6,456 nucleotides of DNA from an uncultured Erysipelotrichaceae bacterium (GTDB taxonomy: Bacteria; Bacillota_I; Bacilli_A; Erysipelotrichales; Erysipelotrichaceae): positions 1 to 6,456 of the forward strand of contig OMUX01000147.1 in the NCBI GenBank assembly GCA_900314345.1. Direction: 5' to 3'. Of the stretch, positions 1 through 5,952 are shown in pieces (positions within the stretch are counted from its first letter, which is position 1; each line of letters starts with the position of its first letter). A model generated the notes under the pieces. That model saw nothing but the letters and a program-made list of their open reading frames with translations. It ran no database searches and was not told where the DNA came from. The position numbers and the translations under genes were made by a program.

Positions 1-981
1 GTCGAACAGCGCCAGGCCGTTGATATCTCTCCCCAGCCTGGCGCATCCCGCTATCATTCCACGACAGAGCCTTCCCTCTTCACCCGATCCCTGGGCGAAG
101 GCATCAAGAATGTCTTCGCCACCATCGGCAAGAGATTCACATTCGGCGGCCAGCCGGCAGAAGACCAGCGTGTCTACTACTTCAATACCAAGGAGCTTCC
201 TGGTCTGAAGTACGGCACACCGAATCCGGTTCCTTTCCGTGTCATTGACAGGAATGTCGGACTGGATGTGGATATCAGCGTCAAGTGCTTTGGTGAATAC
301 AGCATCAAGGTAGCTGATCCGATTCTCTTCTATACCAATGTCTGCGGCAATGTCTCCGGCAGCTACAAGATTTCCGAGCTCGAAGGGCAGCTGAGAACAG
401 AGCTTCTCACAGCCCTGCAGCCTGCTTTCGCAAAGATCTCTGAAGCCGGTGTACGCTACAGTGAAGTACCCGGCCATACCATGGAACTGGCGGATGCCCT
501 GAACGAGCAGCTGTCAAAGAAGTGGAAGGACCTCAGAGGCATTGAGATCGTCTCCTTCGGCATCTCCAGCATGAAGGCATCTGAAGAAGACGAGCAGATG
601 ATCAAGGATGCACAGAAGACCGCAATGTACCGTGATCCGAACATGGCCGCTGCTACCCTTGTCGGTGCCCAGGCACAGGCAATGAAGGACGCTGCCAAGA
701 ACAGCAATGGTGCAGCAATGGGCTTCATGGGCATGAACATGGCACAGCAGGCTGGCGGAATCAACGCCAACACACTGTTCCAGCAGGGTGCAGCCAATGC
801 ACAGCAGCCCAAGGCTGCCGGTACATGGTACTGCCCGCAGTGCGGCACAGAGAATAACGGAAAGTTCTGCAGCAACTGCGGTACACCGAAGCCTGCATCT
901 GCTGAATGGACATGTCCGAAATGCGGTACAACCAGCACAGGAAAGTTCTGCCCTAACTGCGGAACCAAGAAGCCTGAATGA
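1..981 (+). CDS. SPFH-domain protein with two C-terminal zinc ribbons, YdjI-like (5' end outside window)
   Basis: The frame is open from base 1 to TGA at 979-981 (326 residues visible), so the gene begins upstream; a GTG at 268 lies inside the conserved domain and is not the start. The visible part has an SPFH core, with recognisable stretches KRFTFGG, QRVYYFNTKE, YGTPNPVPFRV and LQPAFAKIS, then an Ala/Gln/Met/Gly-rich linker (about bases 640-820). It ends in two CPxCG...CxNCG zinc ribbons, with Cys codons at 832, 841, 868, 877 and at 913, 922, 949, 958. This matches the architecture of B. subtilis YdjI and of clostridial proteins often labelled 'virion core protein-like'. In B. subtilis YdjI helps tie the phage-shock protein PspA to the membrane. 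A cytosolic, membrane-associated oligomeric scaffold is therefore inferred. The two neighbours downstream are YdjG-like and YdjH-like, which supports the call; whether a pspA gene lies upstream cannot be seen. Confidence 0.9.
   Translation, partial: VEQRQAVDISPQPGASRYHSTTEPSLFTRSLGEGIKNVFATIGKRFTFGGQPAEDQRVYYFNTKELPGLKYGTPNPVPFRVIDRNVGLDVDISVKCFGEYSIKVADPILFYTNVCGNVSGSYKISELEGQLRTELLTALQPAFAKISEAGVRYSEVPGHTMELADALNEQLSKKWKDLRGIEIVSFGISSMKASEEDEQMIKDAQKTAMYRDPNMAAATLVGAQAQAMKDAAKNSNGAAMGFMGMNMAQQAGGINANTLFQQGAANAQQPKAAGTWYCPQCGTENNGKFCSNCGTPKPASAEWTCPKCGTTSTGKFCPNCGTKKPE
829..975 (+). repeat. Tandem zinc-ribbon duplication inside the SPFH gene (81-bp period)
   Basis: Two imperfect copies start at 829 and 910. 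All four Cys codons are offset by exactly 81 bases (832/913, 841/922, 868/949, 877/958). Both units encode the pattern CPxCG, seven residues, KFC, two residues, CG, then Pro/Lys, with GKFC and NCGT shared. The DNA copies have diverged at many third positions, so the duplication is old and probably kept by selection rather than being a recent slippage event. Confidence 0.75.
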
Positions 982-994
982 TTTTCATAAGCAG

Positions 995-1002
995 AAAGGA
1001 GG
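995..1002 (+). promoter_or_regulatory. Strong Shine-Dalgarno site for the YdjG-like gene
   Basis: AAAGGAGG lies six bases before the ATG at 1009, in the 27-base gap after the SPFH stop codon. It fixes the start of the next gene and shows a Firmicutes-type anti-SD. No terminator-like hairpin is evident in the gap, consistent with cotranscription. Confidence 0.85.
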
Positions 1003-1008
1003 CGGCAG

Positions 1009-2091
1009 ATGGCTGATCAGCTTGCCAACTACCAATGTCCCAACTGCGGCGGTCCGCTGAAATTTGATCCTTCCCTGCAGAAACTGCACTGTGAGTACTG
1101 TGACAGCAGCTTCACTCCGCTTGAAGTGGAAAACTTCTTCAAGGAAAAGGAGGAGGCTGCCGCCAATGCAGTCGGCTTTGAAGAGGATGCAGGAGACTGG
1201 GGTGCTGAAGCTGAAGGCATGAAAGCCTACAGCTGCCCCAGCTGCGGTGCACAGCTGTTCGCTGATGCCAATACTGCGGTCACTTCCTGTCCCTACTGTG
1301 GCAATCCTACCGTTGTGGCAGCACAGTTCAAAGCCAAGAAGCCGCAGTATGTCCTGCCTTTTACAGTCACCAAGGAACAGGCAGTGGACAAACTCAGGGC
1401 GTTCTACAAGGGAAAGCCTTTCCTTCCTTCCGCATTCTCTTCTGAGAATCACCTGGAGGAAGTCAAGGGCGTCTATGTTCCCTACTGGCTGTATGATGCC
1501 ACTCTGCATGCAGATCTGATCTGCACGGCAGAGCGTGTCAGACAGTACCGCCAGGGGGATGATGTCGTCACGGAAACCAGGCACTACCGTCTGATCCGCA
1601 GAGGAACCGTATCGTATGAACGTGTTCCGGCGGATGCTTCAACGAAGATGCCGGATGAATACATGGAAGCACTGGAACCGTTTGACTACGAAAAGCTCAC
1701 GGATTTCACCAGTGTGTACATGGCCGGATACATGGCTGACAGCTATGATGTTTCAGCGGATGAAGCAGAAAAGCATGCGGATTCCAGAATGGTGAATACG
1801 GCTTATTCATCCCTGATGTCCACAACGATGGGATACTCTTCCGTATTCCCTGTCCGCAGGGATATCAGCCGAACTTCAGGCAAGGCGGTTTATGCTTTCC
1901 TCCCGGTGTGGCTGCTTTCCACAAAATACCGGGGAAAGAACTACCTGTTTGCCGTGAACGGTGAAACAGGAAAGATCGTCGGCGACCTTCCGGCAGACAA
2001 CGGAAAGTTCATGAGCAGCATATTGATCATGGCTGCCGTCTTCTTTGTCATCATTGCCGTTGGTCTCTACTTCTATGGAGGCGGGTTCTGA
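1009..2091 (+). CDS. Double zinc-ribbon, tail-anchored membrane protein, YdjG-like
   Basis: The 360-residue product starts at an ATG behind a near-perfect SD. It carries two N-terminal four-Cys zinc ribbons of the TFIIB/rubredoxin-knuckle kind (C10/C13/C28/C31 and C76/C79/C94/C97), separated by an acidic, Ala-rich stretch (about 45-70). A long middle domain follows (about 110-330), with aromatic motifs such as GVYVPYWLYDA and FLPVWLLSTKYRGKNYLFAVNG. One hydrophobic helix (about 336-356) ends four residues before the C-terminus, so most of the protein should face the cytosol. The layout resembles B. subtilis YdjG, which works with the SPFH protein YdjI and with YdjH in membrane recruitment of PspA; that role here is inferred from homology and neighbours. 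No enzymatic motif is visible, and the ribbons may bind protein partners rather than nucleic acid. The stop overlaps the next start by one base (TGATG). Confidence 0.88.
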   Translation: MADQLANYQCPNCGGPLKFDPSLQKLHCEYCDSSFTPLEVENFFKEKEEAAANAVGFEEDAGDWGAEAEGMKAYSCPSCGAQLFADANTAVTSCPYCGNPTVVAAQFKAKKPQYVLPFTVTKEQAVDKLRAFYKGKPFLPSAFSSENHLEEVKGVYVPYWLYDATLHADLICTAERVRQYRQGDDVVTETRHYRLIRRGTVSYERVPADASTKMPDEYMEALEPFDYEKLTDFTSVYMAGYMADSYDVSADEAEKHADSRMVNTAYSSLMSTTMGYSSVFPVRRDISRTSGKAVYAFLPVWLLSTKYRGKNYLFAVNGETGKIVGDLPADNGKFMSSILIMAAVFFVIIAVGLYFYGGGF

Positions 2092-2927
2092 TGAAGAAGC
2101 TGTTGTTTGCAGCATTGGCTGCGCTGTTTCTGATCCCTGCTCCCGTAAAGGCGGAAGGAAGCTATGTCATTGATGAAACCGGAACGCTTACCAGCAGTGA
2201 GCTGACTGAGCTAAACAACAAGGCACAGGAAATCTCTGAAGCAGAAGAGTGCGGGATCTACGTCATCCTGACGGATGATCTGCATGGCTACAGTGAACAG
2301 GAGTATGCCTTCGGACTCTTCATGAACTACGACCTGGGCTATGGAACAAAGGATAATCCAAGCGGCGTTCTGCTGGCAGTTGCCGTGGATGAAGGCTACT
2401 ATGATTCCGTTGCGTATGGTCCTGCAGGAGAAGCACTCGGCACTTCACAGCTGGACGAACTGAATGATGATGTCTTCAGCTATCTGTCCTCAGGAAAATG
2501 GTACGGTGCCTGTGATTCCTTCATTGATGACGCAAAGCGGCTGCTTGATGAAAATGGCTACAGCTATCACACGGTCACTTATTCCGATCCTGCGATCAGC
2601 CAGGGGATTGTTGAAACCTCACCGGAGGAAAGGAAGCAGTACTTCCTTGCAAGACTTCCCATTGCGGCACTGATTGCCTTTGCATTGTCCTTCCTGATCA
2701 ACCTGATCCGGAAATCAAAGCTGAAGAATGTCGGAAGAAGTGCAAGTGCGGCTGACTACATCAAGCCAAGCGGCACACATCTGGATACGAATCTGGATCT
2801 CTACACCGGAACAACGCACTCCCGCATGCATATGCCCAGGAACAACAATTCCTCAGGCGGAGGCGGCGGTGGCCATACCTACCACAGCAGCGGTGCATCG
2901 CACAGCTCCGGCGGAAGACATTTCTGA
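2091..2927 (+). CDS. TPM-domain membrane protein with Gly/Ser/His-rich tail, YdjH-like
   Basis: The 278-residue product has a signal peptide (KK, then a hydrophobic core to about residue 18, with probable cleavage after VKA, residue 21). An extracytoplasmic TPM (YgcG/TPM_phosphatase) domain follows at about 24-155: it opens with the family-typical 'YVIDETGTLT' and includes NPSGVLLAVAVD at 89-100. A transmembrane helix spans about 187-206, followed by basic RKSKLK and a cytosolic tail of about 70 residues. The tail has six consecutive glycines (256-261) and ends in His/Ser/Gly repeats. TPM domains have been linked to weak phosphatase activity in plant thylakoids and to membrane-complex assembly, so the exact activity here is open. 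The start overlaps the upstream stop by one base, with GGAGGCGG at 2077-2084 acting as SD, so translation is probably coupled. As third gene after the YdjI-like and YdjG-like genes it completes a YdjGHI-type set. Confidence 0.88.
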   Translation: MKKLLFAALAALFLIPAPVKAEGSYVIDETGTLTSSELTELNNKAQEISEAEECGIYVILTDDLHGYSEQEYAFGLFMNYDLGYGTKDNPSGVLLAVAVDEGYYDSVAYGPAGEALGTSQLDELNDDVFSYLSSGKWYGACDSFIDDAKRLLDENGYSYHTVTYSDPAISQGIVETSPEERKQYFLARLPIAALIAFALSFLINLIRKSKLKNVGRSASAADYIKPSGTHLDTNLDLYTGTTHSRMHMPRNNNSSGGGGGGHTYHSSGASHSSGGRHF

Positions 2928-2937
2928 CAAAAAGTTC

Positions 2938-2959
2938 AAAGGATGCCTCGGCATCCTTT
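2938..2959. terminator. Bidirectional intrinsic terminator between convergent operons
   Basis: AAAGGATGC and GCATCCTTT form a perfect 9-bp stem around a CTCG loop. On the plus strand the stem is preceded by AAAAA (2929-2933) and followed by a T-rich stretch (ACTTTATTCT). Read on the minus strand it is followed by GAACTTTTTG. It lies 10 bases past the TPM stop codon and overlaps the stop codon of the facing methyltransferase gene (2958-2960), so it plausibly ends transcription from both sides. Confidence 0.8.
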
Positions 2960-3545
2960 ACTTTATTCTGATGCTTACAGCAACCCCGTCTCCGACCTCC
3001 GGATGGAACTCTGTTTCAAATCGTTCATCTTTCATAAGCCAGTCACGGAAGGCATGAATCTTCCGTGTCATCTGCAGTGTACTTCTGTTTTCCGAAAGTT
3101 CCGGATGATCCACAATGCCATGGAAGTTCAGATTGTCAAAGATGAATACCGATCCTTTGCAGGAATTGGGATAGAAGTGTTCGACATATCTTCTGTACTG
3201 TGACTTAGCCGCATCGATGAAGAAGAGATCATAGGTTTTCGCTGTACGGTAATCAACGGCATCACAGAGATGACAGAAGATCCGGTCGGAAAGCCCTGCT
3301 TCTTCAATATTATGCTTTGCCTGTGCATACAGACCAGGGTTGATCTCCAGGGTATCGATGGTAATGTTCTCACGCACCGAAGCCATCTTCATGGAAGACC
3401 AGCCGACTGCTGTTCCGCATTCCAGGATCTGCATGATTCCTTCATGGTCTCTGAGATAGGAAAGCAGGAACTCCATTCCGTCATCGAACATGACAGGAAT
3501 ATGTTCCTTTCTTGCCTGTGCTTCGATTTCATCCAGCTGCTTCAT
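2958..3545 (-). CDS. SAM-dependent O-methyltransferase, TrmR/YrrM-like (COG4122), short N-terminus
   Basis: The 195-residue class I methyltransferase shows motif I at about 40-51 (ILECGTAVGWSS), an acidic ribose-binding residue in LEINP (E67), the family motif FFIDAAKSQY (108-117), the metal/substrate motif FDN (136-138) and the closing EVGDGVAVSIR (183-193). These align well with B. subtilis YrrM/TrmR, which makes 5-methoxyuridine in tRNA anticodons using SAM. Other COG4122 members methylate small catechol-type molecules, so the substrate is inferred. The first codon overlaps the stop of the radical SAM gene (ATGA); an in-frame TAA lies six bases upstream of the ATG, so no longer form is possible. 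YrrM-type proteins usually have about 25 more N-terminal residues, absent here. There is no strong SD, which suggests translation by coupling to the gene before it. It is the last gene of its operon. Confidence 0.85.
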   Translation of the reverse strand: MKQLDEIEAQARKEHIPVMFDDGMEFLLSYLRDHEGIMQILECGTAVGWSSMKMASVRENITIDTLEINPGLYAQAKHNIEEAGLSDRIFCHLCDAVDYRTAKTYDLFFIDAAKSQYRRYVEHFYPNSCKGSVFIFDNLNFHGIVDHPELSENRSTLQMTRKIHAFRDWLMKDERFETEFHPEVGDGVAVSIRIK

Positions 3546-4363
3546 AAGTTACCAGTATACACGTACTTCAGGTATTTCCGTGCAGCCTTCTGCATAGCAT
3601 AGATCGTTTCCGGCGGTGTTGCAGGTATCCTGCTCTTGTATCTGGGGAAATACCTGCTCAGATGCAGAGGGATATCTTCAGACAGGTCTGATAGTTTCCT
3701 GGCTTCTTCTTCAATCCACGGTATGCTGTCGTTTTTCCCCGGGACAACAAGGGTTGTGATTTCCACATGCATGTTTTCTGAGAAGATGCGGATTGTATTC
3801 CATACACTGTCATAGTCTCCGCCAAGTTCCCTGGCATAGTATTCTGCATTGCCCTTGAGATCAATATTCGAGGCATCGATGACCCTGGCAAGCCGTTCTG
3901 CAATAGTCTGTTCCATACAGCCGTTTGACACAAGGACTGTCTTCATGCCATGCGCATGCAGCAAGGCTGCACAGTCCTCGATGTATTCCACCATCAGGGA
4001 TGGTTCATTGTAGGTGAAGGCAATGCCCAGGTTTCCTTCCTGCCGCAATGCAATATCCACAAGCTCCTGCGGGGAGAAGTATTCTGTTCGAACCTGCTGT
4101 TCACTGGCCGTGGATATCGTATAGTTCTGACAGAAAGGGCATGAAAGATTACAGCCATAGGAACCAACGGAAAGGATCATGGAACCCGGGTGGTAGTTCC
4201 GCAGCGGTTTCTTTTCAACGGGATCCATAGCCATGGCGGTCAGCTTTCCGTAATTGCCGCAGATATTCATACCATTCTCATTGGTTCTGACATGGCACAG
4301 ACCCGTTTTTCCTTCCGGGATATGGCAGTGATGGAAACAGTGATTACAGACAATCTCATTCAT
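3542..4363 (-). CDS. amrS: AmmeMemoRadiSam system radical SAM enzyme, compact form
   Basis: The 273-residue product has the radical SAM cluster motif CNLSCPFC (C71, C75, C78; CxxxCxxC) for a [4Fe-4S] cluster that cleaves SAM. It is preceded by a Cys/His-rich N-terminal segment (C6, C9, C13, C23, C35) typical of this PflA-like family. Other family features are PVEKKPL...YHPGS at 48-61, TYNEP (117-121), VSNG (145-148) and SNIDLKG (165-171). Its reaction is not established; the family is defined by conserved neighbourhood with AMMECR1 and MEMO proteins, which a single fused gene immediately upstream supplies here. The ATG is preceded by GAGGTGAT (4376-4369), and the gene overlaps the fusion gene by 8 bases and the methyltransferase by 4. 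The protein ends at KYVYTGNL, where, as I recall the family, longer members (about 330 residues) continue into a CPxCG...CPxCG tail; that tail is missing. Confidence 0.9.
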   Translation of the reverse strand: MNEIVCNHCFHHCHIPEGKTGLCHVRTNENGMNICGNYGKLTAMAMDPVEKKPLRNYHPGSMILSVGSYGCNLSCPFCQNYTISTASEQQVRTEYFSPQELVDIALRQEGNLGIAFTYNEPSLMVEYIEDCAALLHAHGMKTVLVSNGCMEQTIAERLARVIDASNIDLKGNAEYYARELGGDYDSVWNTIRIFSENMHVEITTLVVPGKNDSIPWIEEEARKLSDLSEDIPLHLSRYFPRYKSRIPATPPETIYAMQKAARKYLKYVYTGNL

Positions 4364-5738
4364 GCCGTATCACCTCAAAGCGTTCTATCTCCACATCTTC
4401 TTCATCAGGGTCAATGCCAGCCTTGCGGCATGCAATCCGGTACTGGTCCTGAGGTGTATCAACACCATCAAGATCCGGCAGAAGCAATCCCCTTCTGCTG
4501 TCCTTTGTCACAATGATGCCATACCTTTTGACATCCATTTCGCTTAGACTGCTGACAGGCTCCGCTTCTCCAAGAACATCCACGGAGATCTGCAGGTACG
4601 GCAGTTCCTTTTCCTCCACAGGAGAGAACCTGGGATCTCTGGAACATGCGCTGACAGCATTATGGATAATCTCTTCGGCAATATTCCTGCGTGTGGCTGA
4701 TATTGTACCGATACAGCCGCGGAGTTCATCGAACTCATGAATACTGACAAATACTCCGGCACGTTTCTTCAGTTCATCATTCAGCTCTGCCGGCACAGGC
4801 ATGATCCGGCCGGTTCTGACATAGGTGTTCACACTCTTTCTGGCCAGGGATACAAACGGATCGCCCCCGTATGCTGTTTCTGAAATCTCATTCCTGACCT
4901 TGGCTTCATACTGATCCAGGAAATCACGGGATTCATTTCTTCCTTTTGGCTTGTACAGTACAATGCCATATCCGACACCGAATGTTGCCTCATGGCTTAA
5001 AGGGACTGCCTCAACATCCGTCCGGTCCAGTGCACCTGCCATGATCGCAAAGGAACGATGTCCGCATTCCATGGACTTCTCCAGAAGCAACGGTTCATAT
5101 TCCAGAAGTTCGCCAAAAGACGCAGAAGACATTGTCTTCATGATCCTGTCGTCATACAGTGGTCCTTCTTTACGGAAACCATATGGACCATCCTTCTTCT
5201 GACAATGAGAGAGGTCTCCGCTTCCTACAACTACAACTCTTCTGCCGGTTTCTTCTGCTGTCTTTTGAATCATCATGCCAAGCTCGTAATGCATGACCAG
5301 CGGAAGACCGCTGAGTCCGATCCTGACAAGCTTGAAATCCTTGTATCTTTTCTCAATGAAATACAGTGGCACCATCGTGCCATGATCAAGCATCTTGTCT
5401 CTGTCGTACTCCGTTCCTGCCGGAAATGATTTTTCCTTCAGATATGATTCCAGAACATTGATGAATTCTGTATCGTATGTCTCATCAAATGTTACCTGTT
5501 CAGCACGGAACTGTCCAAGATCACCATATGCACCGCTGCCGCCGGAGATATTGAAATAATCACGGTACATGATTGCATGCGGTGACGTAAGAACAATTGT
5601 CTCTGGCTTTAGTTCTGCTATAAACTGAGCAGCTTTGTCATAAGCATCCAGAGTCGCCTGGATTTTCGTTTCTTCTCCTTTGCCTACTTCATGCACGGCA
5701 ATCGGAGGATGGGGAACCATGACTGCACCGATGATCAT
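4356..5738 (-). CDS. AmmeMemoRadiSam system protein B/A fusion (MEMO1-like + AMMECR1)
   Basis: The 460-residue product joins two normally separate proteins. Residues 1-265 are a MEMO1/class III extradiol dioxygenase-like domain with VPHPP (H10), SPHA (H54), DHGTMVPL (H119), GDLSHC (H178) and ECGH (C225, H227). H54, H178 and C225 match the metal-pocket His and Cys of human MEMO1. After a polar linker (about 266-294), residues 295-460 are an AMMECR1 domain with the signature LRGCIGT (339-345) and SRDPRFSPV (366-374). No reaction has been firmly assigned to either family; human MEMO1 is reported to bind metal. The start at 5738 is chosen because MIIGAVMVPHPP matches the usual beginning of bacterial MEMO proteins, AAGCAGGT lies eight bases upstream, and the earlier ATG at 5765 overlaps the -10 box. 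The open frame continues to 6050, but that part crosses the 5S gene and its terminator and is not coding. It is the first gene of a three-gene operon. Confidence 0.9.
   Translation of the reverse strand: MIIGAVMVPHPPIAVHEVGKGEETKIQATLDAYDKAAQFIAELKPETIVLTSPHAIMYRDYFNISGGSGAYGDLGQFRAEQVTFDETYDTEFINVLESYLKEKSFPAGTEYDRDKMLDHGTMVPLYFIEKRYKDFKLVRIGLSGLPLVMHYELGMMIQKTAEETGRRVVVVGSGDLSHCQKKDGPYGFRKEGPLYDDRIMKTMSSASFGELLEYEPLLLEKSMECGHRSFAIMAGALDRTDVEAVPLSHEATFGVGYGIVLYKPKGRNESRDFLDQYEAKVRNEISETAYGGDPFVSLARKSVNTYVRTGRIMPVPAELNDELKKRAGVFVSIHEFDELRGCIGTISATRRNIAEEIIHNAVSACSRDPRFSPVEEKELPYLQISVDVLGEAEPVSSLSEMDVKRYGIIVTKDSRRGLLLPDLDGVDTPQDQYRIACRKAGIDPDEEDVEIERFEVIRHE
4369..4376 (-). promoter_or_regulatory. 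Shine-Dalgarno site for the radical SAM gene, inside the upstream gene
   Basis: On the minus strand GAGGTGAT lies five bases before the ATG at 4363, inside the last codons of the MEMO-AMMECR1 gene. It confirms this start and the 8-base overlap between the two genes. Confidence 0.8.
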
Positions 5739-5763
5739 AGATGTATACCTGCTTTCCGCTTCC

Positions 5764-5792
5764 ATTATAGGCAGGGGAGTGATGCTGAACGA
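5764..5792 (-). promoter_or_regulatory. Putative promoter of the MEMO-AMMECR1/radical SAM/methyltransferase operon
   Basis: On the minus strand a perfect TATAAT (5769-5764) lies 25 bases upstream of the chosen start codon. Transcription would begin near 5757, leaving a leader of about 19 bases that holds only the SD (AAGCAGGT). No good TTGACA-like -35 is visible at 16-18 bases; the region reads TTCGTTCA at best. The promoter sits between the rRNA terminator U-tract and the gene. Readthrough from the rRNA operon could also contribute. Confidence 0.6.
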
Positions 5793-5828
5793 AAAAAAGA
5801 GGAAGGAATGAGAAACCTCAGACCTTCC
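5791..5828 (-). terminator. Intrinsic terminator of the rRNA operon
   Basis: On the minus strand, ten bases after the 5S, GGAAGG (5828-5823) pairs with CCTTCC (5806-5801). An inner TGAG/CTCA helix with a GTTT loop lies inside, separated from the outer stem by a small TC/TT internal loop. TCTTTTTTTC follows immediately. This is a classic Rho-independent structure placed where an rRNA operon would end. Confidence 0.9.
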
Positions 5829-5837
5829 AGGTAATGT

Positions 5838-5952
5838 AACCCGGCGGCGAGCTTGATTCACTATGGCATGCATAGCTATTTTCGCCCCTGGAGTGCTTAA
5901 CTTCTGTGTTCGGGATGGGAACAGGTGTGGCCACTCCGGTATCGCCACCAGA
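5838..5952 (-). rRNA. rrf: 5S ribosomal RNA
   Basis: The minus strand carries the universally recognisable 5S core CCCGAACACAGAAGTTAAGC, preceded by GGCCACACCTGTTCCCAT. The terminal helix pairs CTGGTGGCG (5951-5943) with CGCCGCCGG (5849-5841) over nine pairs, three of them G-U. A CTATG/CATAG hairpin lies in the helix IV region. Length is about 115 nt, normal for bacterial 5S. Ends were set from the terminal helix and may be off by a few bases. It follows 23S after a 137-nt spacer and precedes the operon terminator. Confidence 0.95.

Noticed and set aside
456..968. A 170-codon minus-strand reading frame opposite the SPFH gene
   Set aside because: It is antisense to a well-supported conserved gene, has Cys/Pro/Phe-rich composition typical of a shadow frame, and shows no recognisable domain.
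268..981. A GTG at 268 as the start of the SPFH protein
   Set aside because: The same frame is open back to base 1 and encodes conserved SPFH sequence upstream of 268, so the gene is cut by the window edge.
1..981. Reading the 'virion core protein' label sometimes given to this SPFH family as a sign of prophage
   Set aside because: That label comes from distant similarity. The neighbours are housekeeping or envelope-stress genes, and no phage or integrase gene is present.
985..1584. A 199-codon minus-strand reading frame opposite the YdjG-like gene
   Set aside because: It lies fully antisense to the zinc-ribbon gene, which has a strong SD and conserved motifs, and shows no domain of its own.
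5058..5429. Plus-strand reading frames opposite the MEMO domain
   Set aside because: They are shadow frames with no domain or SD; the minus strand carries the conserved metal-ligand motifs.
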